DNA from: Streptomyces sp. NBC_01478
Lineage (GTDB): Bacteria > Actinomycetota > Actinomycetes > Streptomycetales > Streptomycetaceae
Direction: 5' to 3'
Assembly: GCF_036227225.1 (NCBI RefSeq)
Contig: NZ_CP109444.1
Span: 6,243,501-6,307,500 of the forward strand
Length of the DNA: 64,000 nucleotides
Below are positions 45,721 through 55,496 of this stretch, piece after piece; position 1 is the first letter of the stretch; each line of letters opens with the position of its first letter. The translations under genes and the position numbers were made by a program. The notes beneath the pieces were generated by a model. The model saw only the letters and a list, made by a program, of their open reading frames with translations, had not been told where the DNA came from and did no database searches.

Positions 45721-46149
45721 CGCGAGCAGGGGCGTGGTCGCGTCTCGCCTGCACATCGGATCGGTCGGCTCAGCGGCCCACGACCGGTGGACAGTGGGCG
45801 GTGGGCGGTGGGTGGGCGCTGGAGGCTGGGGGTAAAACTAACCACCGTCACGGGCTTTGACCGGTTAGGAAAGACCTCAGCTTCCAGACAGGACAGGGTC
45901 GGCGGCGGGAAGGGAGCCCCCGGGGGCGAGGGCTGTGGGGGCCGGGAAATGCCATACCTCGACCCCCGACCCTCACATTTCTACGGACCGGCGCCCCAGG
46001 CGAGAGACTCGATCGTCGAACGGGGCTCACCGCCCGCGCCCCCACCCAGCCCAGGACAGCTCAGCGCAGGACCGACCGACTGCCTCAGGCCCACCCTCCT
46101 GCCCCGGAACCTCCCTGCCGACCCGGAGTCCTCTGGCCGACCCGCCGTC
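45721..46149. other. Core of the inverted-repeat element
   Basis: About 430 bp between the arms, including the third left-side sub-repeat and a stretch with acctcagcttccagaca. No gene or obvious RNA motif is visible. It is less G-rich in part (ggtaaaactaaccaccgt). Confidence 0.5.
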
Positions 46150-46530
46150 TTCTTGCGGAAGTCCCCACCGGGGGTTGGCCGCTGAGCCGACGCGGCGTGC
46201 TGGCGAGGCGCCAGCGCGTCCCTGCGCCCGCAGGCCCGGGGTCTTGTAGGGAAGTCCCCACTCGCCGTTGGCCGCTGAGCCGGCCCGGCGTGCTGGCGAG
46301 ACGCCAGCGCGCCCCCTCCATCCCGGCCGGGAACGCAGCTCGCCCAAGGGAACTCATGGCTGGGCCCCCATTCCTCCGGGCTGCTCGCTCGCTTCTGAAA
46401 CGGGCTGGAGCGGGCCGAGTCAAGGGTGGCCCGCAGGGCCATCGCCGCAGGCGACGCGTAGCGCAGCGGAGCGCCCTTTACTCGGGTCGCGGAAGCCCGA
46501 CACTGACAAAGAAGCGAGTGGCCCAACGGT
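46150..46530. repeat. Right arm of the inverted repeat
   Basis: The reverse complement of this arm matches the left arm over most of its length, with a divergent patch near 46425-46475. It contains two inverted sub-repeat copies (tggccgctgagcc at 46176 and 46269, period 93). Ends ggcccaacggt at 46530. Confidence 0.85.
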
Positions 46531-46556
46531 CACGTACGAACGGGCGCTCAGTGTCG

Positions 46557-46964
46557 CTATGACGTGCAGACGTTCTTGAGTTTGGTTGCTGCCGTGTCGA
46601 TTTTGCTGGAGTCGGGGTTCGTATCGCCGTTCAGGATCGACTTGTTGTAGTCGGAGATCGCCTTGTTGAGGTCGTCGACTGCCTTGTCGACTTTGCTGTC
46701 GTCCGAGTTGGCGTCGATCTTGTCGATGTTCTTGTTGATCGTGTCGATGGATTCGGCGGTCTTGGTCGGGTCCTTGGCCGCGTCGACGCCCGCGTTGTGG
46801 ATCGCTTTGAGGCTGTCGGAGATCGAGTTCCAGTTCTTGAGGCAGTTCAGGGAGTTGGAGGCGTCGGAGGTGTCCGTGGGGTCGCAGGCCGTGAGGAGTC
46901 CGGTGGTCAGGGCTATGGCTGCGGCGGTCATGGTCAGGGTGGCCGTACGGCGGCGACGGTTCAT
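46557..46964 (-). CDS. Small lipoprotein of unknown function
   Basis: Protein of 135 aa. Signal peptide with lipobox LLTAC (Cys27), then a hydrophilic, Asp/Lys/Asn-rich domain with two further Cys (NSLNCLKNW and LKNVCTS), probably a helical bundle with a disulfide. GC is lower than in neighbours. The ATG at 46964 has GAAGGAAAC upstream. The family is unknown; its 3' end lies next to the inverted-repeat element. Confidence 0.75.
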   Translation of the reverse strand: MNRRRRTATLTMTAAAIALTTGLLTACDPTDTSDASNSLNCLKNWNSISDSLKAIHNAGVDAAKDPTKTAESIDTINKNIDKIDANSDDSKVDKAVDDLNKAISDYNKSILNGDTNPDSSKIDTAATKLKNVCTS

Positions 46965-47018
46965 GGGTGTTTCCTTCTCGGGTGAGGTTGGGGGAGAGAG
47001 GCGTTGCGGGTGATCTCG

Positions 47019-47420
47019 TCAGGCCCAGGGCTCTTCCACTCGCGCCTCGGCGGCCGGCGCGCGGTGGGCCGCGACCAGACCGCCCGCCGCGCCGAGGGAG
47101 ACCAGGCCCATACCGGCGGCGGTCGCGATGCCCTTGATGCCGTCCATGGAGAAGTAACAGAACGCGGCCACACCGCCGTTGAAGAGGAACAGGAACCACA
47201 GCGTCGACGGCTTCGACAGGAACGCCTTGATCTTCGGCTTCTTCGCGATGCGTGAACCGGCGAGCAGGGAGACGGCGATACCGGTGTAGGTGGCGGCGTT
47301 CTTCGCCGTACCGTCCAGCACCGCCCCGGAGGCCGTGCTCGCGGCGAGGCCGCCCACGAAGAACGACCACAGCAGCAGGTTGGCGATGAACGACTTCACG
47401 GTGGCGAGCAGCGACTTCAC
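47019..47420 (-). CDS. Small integral membrane protein
   Basis: Protein of 133 aa from a GTG with AGGAATTCCC upstream. It has three or four hydrophobic helices (ANLLLWSFFVGGLAASTASG, SLLAGSRIA, LWFLFLFNGGVAAFCYF, and GMGLVSLGAAGGLVAA). I recognise no family. A 26-bp perfect palindrome lies 90 bases upstream of its start. Confidence 0.65.
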   Translation of the reverse strand: MKSLLATVKSFIANLLLWSFFVGGLAASTASGAVLDGTAKNAATYTGIAVSLLAGSRIAKKPKIKAFLSKPSTLWFLFLFNGGVAAFCYFSMDGIKGIATAAGMGLVSLGAAGGLVAAHRAPAAEARVEEPWA

Positions 47421-47509
47421 GGGAATTCCTAGGGGAGGTAGGGGGCGTGATCTCTGCCTTCTACGATTCCGTGGAGCGCTCGCCGCCACGAGGGCCCGCT
47501 CTCCCGGAT

Positions 47510-47535
47510 CCATGGTGTAGCGCGCTACACCATGG
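47510..47535. promoter_or_regulatory. 26-bp perfect palindrome, operator candidate
   Basis: ccatggtgtagcg (47510-47522) and its reverse complement (47523-47535) meet with no spacer. This resembles a TetR-type operator around TGTAGCGCGCTACA. It lies upstream of the small membrane protein gene. Confidence 0.6.
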
Positions 47536-47553
47536 GGACGGAGGGCGGACGGC

Positions 47554-47599
47554 ACGACGACGCCCCGCACCCTCTGGTGAGGGTGCGGGGCGTCGTCGT
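47554..47599. terminator. Perfect 21-bp stem terminator
   Basis: The left arm at 47554-47574 and its exact complement at 47579-47599 enclose a 4-base loop (tggt). It lies 18 bases past the stop of the Fe-S oxidoreductase gene on the minus strand. Confidence 0.85.
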
Positions 47600-47616
47600 A
47601 GCGGACTGGCTGGTTG

Positions 47617-49908
47617 TTACTTCACCGGCTCGGGCTCTGGGGCGTTCTCCGGTTCCGCGGTGCCCGCCGGGGGTTCGTCCTCGGCGGGGGTTTTGACGGA
47701 GTCGAGGAGCAGCTGGGCGACGTCGAGGACCTGGATGGATTCCTTGGCGGTGCCGTCGTTCTTCTTGCCGTTGACGGAGTCGGTGAGCATGACGAGGCAG
47801 AAGGGGCAGGCCGTGGAGACGATGTCGGGGTTGAGGGAGAGGGCTTCGTCGACGCGTTCGTTGTTGATGCGTTTGCCGATGCGTTCTTCCATCCACATGC
47901 GGGCGCCGCCGGCGCCGCAGCAGAAGCCGCGTTCCCTGTGGCGGTGCATTTCCTCGTTGCGCAGGCCCGGGACGCTAGCGATGATCTCGCGCGGGGGTGT
48001 GTAGATCTTGTTGTGGCGGCCCAGGTAGCAGGGGTCGTGGTAGGTGATGATGCCCTCGACCGGCGTCACCGGGACCAGCCTGCCCTCGTCCACGAGGTGC
48101 TGGAGGAGCTGGGTGTGGTGGATGACCTCGTAGTCGCCGCCGAGCTGCGGGTACTCGTTGCCGATGGTGTTGAGGCAGTGCGGGCAGGTCGCGACGATCT
48201 TCTTCACCGACTTCGGCTTCGCCGAGGCCGGTACGACCTTGCCGTCGTCGTCGAGTTCCTCGCCGAACGCCGTGTTCAGGGCCATGACGTTCTCCATGCC
48301 CAGTTCCTGGAACAGCGGCTCGTTGCCCAGGCGGCGGGCGGAGTCGCCGGTGCACTTCTCGTCACCGCCCATGATCGCGAACGTGACGCCCGCGATGTGG
48401 AGGAGTTCCGCGAAGGCCTTCGTGGTCTTCTTGGCGCGGTCCTCCAGGGCGCCGGCGCAGCCGACCCAGTACAGGTACTCGACCTCGGTGAGGTCCTCGA
48501 TGTCGCGGCCGACGACCGGGATGTCGAAGGAGACCTCCTTGAGCCATTCCAGGCGCTGCTTCTTCGCCAGGCCCCAGGGGTTGCCCTTCTTCTCCAGGTT
48601 CTTCAGCATCGTGCCGGCCTCGGAGGGGAACGCGGACTCGATCATCACCTGGTAGCGGCGCATGTCGACGATGTGGTCGACGTGCTCGATGTCCACCGGG
48701 CACTGCTCGACGCAGGCGCCGCAGGTGGTGCAGGACCACAGGACGTCCGGGTCGATGACCCCGTTTTCTTCGAGTGTGCCGATCAGCGGGCGTTCGGCCT
48801 CCGCGAGGGCTGCGGCGGGGACTCCGGCGAGCTGTTCCGCGGTGGCTTTCTCCTCGCCCTCCATGGACTTGCCGCCGCCCGCGAGCAGGTAGGGGGCCTT
48901 GGCGTGCGCGTGGTCCCGCAAGGACATGATCAGCAGCTTGGGGGAGAGCGGCTTGCCGGTGTTCCAGGCCGGGCACTGCGACTGGCAGCGCCCGCACTCC
49001 GTACACGTGGAGAAGTCCAGGAGGCCCTTCCAGGAGAACTGCTCGACCTGCGAGACACCGAACACGTCGTCGTCACCCGGGTCGGTGAAGTCGATCGGCC
49101 TGCCGCCCGACGTCATCGGCAGCAGCGCACCCAGGGACGTCTCGCCGGTCGCGTTGCGCTTGAACCAGATGTTCGGGAACGCCAGGAAACGGTGCCAGGC
49201 CACGCCCATGTCGGTCTTCAGGGCGACCGTGATCATCCAGATGAAGGAGGTCGCGATCTTCACGCCGGCGAAGAGGTACGTGAGGTTCTGGAGTGTGGAG
49301 ACGTCCAGGTGCTCCAGGCCCGACACCACCGGGTACGAGATGAAGAAGGAGGCCTCGTAGCCGTCGACGTGGTGCTGGGCGCCCTCCAGCGCGTGCAGCA
49401 TGAAGATGCAGACGCCGACGATGAGGATGACGGCCTCGACGAAGTACGCCTGGCCGAAGTTGGAGCCGGCGAAGCGGGATTTGCGGCCCGGCCTGTTCGG
49501 CTTGCTGAGCTGGCGGATCGCGATCAGGGCGAGGATGCCGAGGACCGTCATCGTGCCGATGAACTCGACGAAGACGTTGTACGGCGCCCATTCGCCGACG
49601 ATCGGCAGCAGCCAGTCGGCCTGGAAGAGCTGGCCGACGGCGTTGACGATCGTCAGCAGCAGTGAGAAGAAGCCCACCGCCACGAACCAGTGCGCGACGC
49701 CGACGACACCCCAGCGGTTCATCCGGGTGTGGCCGAGGAACTCCTTGGCCACGGTGACTGTGCGCTGGACGGGCTCGTCGGTGCGGGTGCCCGCGGGCAC
49801 GTTCTGGCCGAGTCGCATGAAGGTGTAGATCTGCAGGACGGCGCGGGCGAACAGCGCCACACCGACCACGATCAGAACCAGCGACACGATGATCGCGGCG
49901 AGTTGCAT
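47617..49908 (-). CDS. Membrane-bound (Fe-S) heterodisulfide reductase-like oxidoreductase
   Basis: Protein of 763 aa. The N-terminal 240 residues carry about five membrane helices with His residues suited to b-type heme, as in DUF3483-like proteins. Two ferredoxin-type clusters follow: CTECGRCQSQCP (302-313) and CTTCGACVEQCP (393-404). CCG domains of the heterodisulfide reductase subunit D type come after (YHDPCYLGRHNKIYTPP and FCCGAGGARMWMEERIG). It likely passes electrons between a cytoplasmic donor and the quinone pool. A Glu/Pro-rich tail ends it. The ATG at 49908 begins a well-formed membrane helix. Confidence 0.92.
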   Translation of the reverse strand: MQLAAIIVSLVLIVVGVALFARAVLQIYTFMRLGQNVPAGTRTDEPVQRTVTVAKEFLGHTRMNRWGVVGVAHWFVAVGFFSLLLTIVNAVGQLFQADWLLPIVGEWAPYNVFVEFIGTMTVLGILALIAIRQLSKPNRPGRKSRFAGSNFGQAYFVEAVILIVGVCIFMLHALEGAQHHVDGYEASFFISYPVVSGLEHLDVSTLQNLTYLFAGVKIATSFIWMITVALKTDMGVAWHRFLAFPNIWFKRNATGETSLGALLPMTSGGRPIDFTDPGDDDVFGVSQVEQFSWKGLLDFSTCTECGRCQSQCPAWNTGKPLSPKLLIMSLRDHAHAKAPYLLAGGGKSMEGEEKATAEQLAGVPAAALAEAERPLIGTLEENGVIDPDVLWSCTTCGACVEQCPVDIEHVDHIVDMRRYQVMIESAFPSEAGTMLKNLEKKGNPWGLAKKQRLEWLKEVSFDIPVVGRDIEDLTEVEYLYWVGCAGALEDRAKKTTKAFAELLHIAGVTFAIMGGDEKCTGDSARRLGNEPLFQELGMENVMALNTAFGEELDDDGKVVPASAKPKSVKKIVATCPHCLNTIGNEYPQLGGDYEVIHHTQLLQHLVDEGRLVPVTPVEGIITYHDPCYLGRHNKIYTPPREIIASVPGLRNEEMHRHRERGFCCGAGGARMWMEERIGKRINNERVDEALSLNPDIVSTACPFCLVMLTDSVNGKKNDGTAKESIQVLDVAQLLLDSVKTPAEDEPPAGTAEPENAPEPEPVK

Positions 49909-50133
49909 TTCAGGGCTCCTCGGGCCTGCGAGGGGTCAAGGCATAACCAAGAGCATGACCAAGAACATTACTAAGCGGTAACTTAATCGGTCCGACCGAG
50001 ATTACCCTCATTCTCCGTCGCACTGTAGCCAGCCGTGCGGTGATCTATGTCGCTGAGGGTCGCCTTAAAAACCTGTGACGGTCCGATCGTGTTATTCGTA
50101 CTGAATTGGTACATTTGCGTCTAATTTAGAACC
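49909..50133. promoter_or_regulatory. Intergenic region with palindromes upstream of Fe-S gene
   Basis: The AT-rich 225-bp gap includes ttactaagcggtaa (49968-49981) and a perfect tcggtc-c-gaccga (49987-49999). Both could be operators for the minus-strand Fe-S gene. No gene present. Confidence 0.5.
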
Positions 50134-51156
50134 GTGCTCTACGGGATTCTCGCCGCCACGACCGCCCTTCTCCTCGCCGCCCTCCTCGCCGCACTGCTCC
50201 GGGTGCCCGCACTGCGGGCGGGAGTTGTCGACCGCAGACGGCGGACACGGCAGGTACCGCTGCTCGGGGGACTGGCCGTCGCCCTCGCCGTCGTATCGGT
50301 GACCTGGGCGTGCGACCGGACCGGCGTCGCCCCGCTCGGCGACGGCGTCGGCGGGCTGCTCGCCGCCGGGTCCGCGGTCGCCGCGCTGGGGCTCGTCGCC
50401 GACGTCTGGCGGCTGAAGGCGCGGTTCCTGGTCTTCGGTACGGCGGTGGCGGCAGCCTGTGTCGTGCCGTACGGCGAGATCGGGGTGCCCGGCGGGCTGC
50501 TGGCGGTGGTGTGGATCGTGTGTGTCGCCGGCGCCTTCAAGGGGCTCGATCACGCCGACGGGCTCGCGGGGACCGTGGGTGTGGTCACCGCCTTCGGGAT
50601 CGGGGCCTGTGCCGCGATGGAAGTGATGGACGGGCTCGCGGTGTTGTCGAGTGTGCTGGCCGCCGCGCTCACCGGGTTCCTGATGCACAACTGGCATCCC
50701 GCGCGGATCGCGCTCGGCGCCTGCGGGTCGCTGTTCACGGGGTTTCTGCTGGCCTCGGCGGCCGTGCTCACGCAGGCCGGGCGCGGGTTCGCGTCCGGTG
50801 CGGGGGTGCTGTTCGCGCTCACCGCCGTCGCCGGCGCCGATGCCGTACTGGTGCTGCTGTCGCGGCGGCTGGCCGGGCGGGCGCTGCTGCGGGGCGGGCC
50901 CGACCATCTCGCCCACCGGCTGCGGCGGTTGGGGCTCACTCCGCAGGGGGCGGTGGTGCTCGTGTCGGCCGGGGCGTTCTCCGGAGTGCTCGTCGGGGTG
51001 CTCGTGCACAACGGGTGGGCGGGCGAATCCGCCGTCATGTGGGTGGCGGGCGGGGTCCTGGTCGTCGTGTTCGGACTGCTTAAAGTCTCTGTCTACGGGG
51101 GTCGGCGTGCCGTGTCTTCGCAGGTCAGGGCTCAGTTGCGTGTAAGGAACGGATAA
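50134..51156 (+). CDS. Divergent MraY/WecA-like membrane protein
   Basis: Protein of 340 aa with about ten membrane helices and the overall MraY/WecA layout, but altered catalytic motifs. The usual DDxxG region reads LGLVADVWRLK (first Asp replaced), the loop with NxxxxxDG is AGAFKGLDHADGLAG, and the GDxGS motif reads LGACGS (Asp lost). GPDHLAHRL keeps a histidine pair. It may have lost undecaprenyl-phosphate sugar-1-phosphate transfer or use another chemistry. The start is GTG at 50134 without a visible Shine-Dalgarno. Confidence 0.75.
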   Translation: MLYGILAATTALLLAALLAALLRVPALRAGVVDRRRRTRQVPLLGGLAVALAVVSVTWACDRTGVAPLGDGVGGLLAAGSAVAALGLVADVWRLKARFLVFGTAVAAACVVPYGEIGVPGGLLAVVWIVCVAGAFKGLDHADGLAGTVGVVTAFGIGACAAMEVMDGLAVLSSVLAAALTGFLMHNWHPARIALGACGSLFTGFLLASAAVLTQAGRGFASGAGVLFALTAVAGADAVLVLLSRRLAGRALLRGGPDHLAHRLRRLGLTPQGAVVLVSAGAFSGVLVGVLVHNGWAGESAVMWVAGGVLVVVFGLLKVSVYGGRRAVSSQVRAQLRVRNG

Positions 51157-51158
51157 GA

Positions 51159-53756
<2,598 letters not shown>

Positions 53757-53789
53757 CGCAGCGAGCGCAGGAAAGGAGGGACGTCGAGG

Positions 53790-54974
53790 ATGAGCACCAA
53801 GGACTTCATCGAGAAGGACTACTACAAGGTCCTCGGCGTCCCCAAGGACGCCACCGAGGCCGAGATCAAGAAGGCGTACCGGAAGCTCGCCCGCGAGTTC
53901 CACCCGGACGCCAACAAGGGCAACTCCAAGGCCGAGGAGCGCTTCAAGGAGATCTCCGAGGCCCACGACATCCTCGGTGACCCCAAGAAGCGCAAGGAGT
54001 ACGACGAGGCCCGCGCCCTGTTCGGCAACGGCGGCTTCCGCCCGGGGCCGGGCGGCGCGGCCGGCGGCAACTTCAACTTCGACCTGGGCGACCTCTTCGG
54101 AGGCGGCGCCCAGGGCGGCGGCGGAGGTGCCGGCGGCTTCGGCGGCGGGATCGGTGACGTCTTCGGGGGCCTGTTCAACCGCGGCGGCACGGGCACGACC
54201 CGTACCCAGCCCAGGCGCGGCCAGGACATCGAGTCCGAGGTCACGCTCAGCTTCACGGAGGCCATCGAAGGGGCCACGGTCCCGCTGCGGATGTCCTCGC
54301 AGCAGCCCTGCAAGGCCTGTTCGGGCACCGGCGACAAGAACGGCACACCGCGCGTGTGCCCGACCTGCGTCGGCACCGGCCAGGTGGCGCGCGGCTCCGG
54401 CGGCGGCTTCTCGCTCACGGACCCGTGCCCGGACTGCAAGGGGCGCGGCCTGATCGCCGAGCACCCCTGCATCGAGTGCAAGGGCAGCGGGCGCGCCAAG
54501 TCGTCGCGGACCATGCAGGTCCGGATCCCCGCGGGGGTCACCGACGGCCAGCGCATCCGGCTGCGCGGCAAGGGCGCTCCGGGTGAACGGGGCGGTCCCG
54601 CGGGCGACTTGTACGTCATGGTGCACGTCGACACGCACCCCGTGTTCGGCCGCAAGGACGACAACCTCACGGTGACGGTCCCGGTGACGTTCGTCGAGGC
54701 GGCACTCGGCGGCGAGGTCAGGGTGCCCACCCTGGGCGGGCCGCCGGTGACGCTGAAGCTGCCGCCGGGCACGCCCAACGGCCGCACCATGCGGGCCCGC
54801 GGCAAGGGCGCCTTCCGCAAGGACGGCACCCGGGGTGACCTCCTTGTGACCGTCGAGGTGAGTGTCCCGAAGGACGTCACGGGGAATGCTCGTGACGCGC
54901 TGGAGGCGTATCGAGAAGCGACCGCGGGCGAGGACCCGCGGGCGGAGCTGTTCCAGGCCGCGAAGGGAGCATGA
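53790..54974 (+). CDS. dnaJ: Co-chaperone DnaJ
   Basis: Protein of 394 aa. J domain: KDYYKVLGVPKDATEAEIKK with HPD in FHPDANKG. A Gly/Phe-rich linker follows (FGGGAQGGGGGAGGFGGG). Four CxxCxGxG-type zinc motifs (CKACSGTG, CPTCVGTG, CPDCKGRG, CIECKGSG) and C-terminal client-binding domains complete it. AAGGAGG precedes the ATG. It stimulates DnaK ATP hydrolysis. Confidence 0.97.
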   Translation: MSTKDFIEKDYYKVLGVPKDATEAEIKKAYRKLAREFHPDANKGNSKAEERFKEISEAHDILGDPKKRKEYDEARALFGNGGFRPGPGGAAGGNFNFDLGDLFGGGAQGGGGGAGGFGGGIGDVFGGLFNRGGTGTTRTQPRRGQDIESEVTLSFTEAIEGATVPLRMSSQQPCKACSGTGDKNGTPRVCPTCVGTGQVARGSGGGFSLTDPCPDCKGRGLIAEHPCIECKGSGRAKSSRTMQVRIPAGVTDGQRIRLRGKGAPGERGGPAGDLYVMVHVDTHPVFGRKDDNLTVTVPVTFVEAALGGEVRVPTLGGPPVTLKLPPGTPNGRTMRARGKGAFRKDGTRGDLLVTVEVSVPKDVTGNARDALEAYREATAGEDPRAELFQAAKGA

Positions 54975-54978
54975 GGAG

Positions 54979-55428
54979 ATGGACGGCCGTCGACGTAACC
55001 CTTATGAACTGACCGAAGAGACCCCGGTCTACGTCATCTCGGTGGCGGCCCAGCTCTCCGGCCTGCACCCGCAGACGCTGCGCCAGTACGACCGCCTCGG
55101 CCTGGTCTCCCCGGACCGCACGGCCGGGCGCGGCCGGCGCTACTCGGCCCGCGACATCGAACTGCTGCGCACCGTCCAGCAGTTGTCGCAGACCGAGGGC
55201 ATCAACCTGGCCGGCATCAAGCGCATCATCGAGCTGGAGAACCAGGTCGTCGCGCTCCAGCAGCGCGTCGCCGAACTCCAGTCGGCGGTCGAGGGCGCGG
55301 CGGCGACGATGCAGCAGCGGGAGGCGGCGGTACACGCTTCGTACCGGCGCGACCTGGTGCCGTATCAGGAGGTCCAGCAGACGAGTGCGCTGGTGGTGTG
55401 GCGGCCGAAGCGGCAGTCCTCGGACTGA
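54979..55428 (+). CDS. hspR: Heat-shock repressor HspR
   Basis: Protein of 149 aa of the MerR superfamily. It has VYVISVAAQLSGLHPQTLRQ YDRLGLVSPDRTAGRGRRYS then IELLRTVQQLSQTEGINLAG and a coiled-coil C-terminus. The ATG at 54979 lies 5 bases past the dnaJ stop. It represses its own operon through the HAIR boxes, with DnaK as co-repressor in known Streptomyces systems. Confidence 0.95.
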   Translation: MDGRRRNPYELTEETPVYVISVAAQLSGLHPQTLRQYDRLGLVSPDRTAGRGRRYSARDIELLRTVQQLSQTEGINLAGIKRIIELENQVVALQQRVAELQSAVEGAAATMQQREAAVHASYRRDLVPYQEVQQTSALVVWRPKRQSSD

Positions 55429-55450
55429 CGACCGACGCGCACGCAGCCCG

Positions 55451-55486
55451 AAGGGGCCCGGAGGTTCACCGACCTCCGGGCCCCTT
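55451..55486. terminator. Perfect 15-bp stem bidirectional terminator
   Basis: Arms aaggggcccggaggt (55451-55465) and its exact reverse complement (55472-55486), loop tcaccg, end the chaperone operon and the convergent fibronectin protein gene (stop at 55497). Confidence 0.85.
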
Positions 55487-55496
55487 CCGTTCGTGC

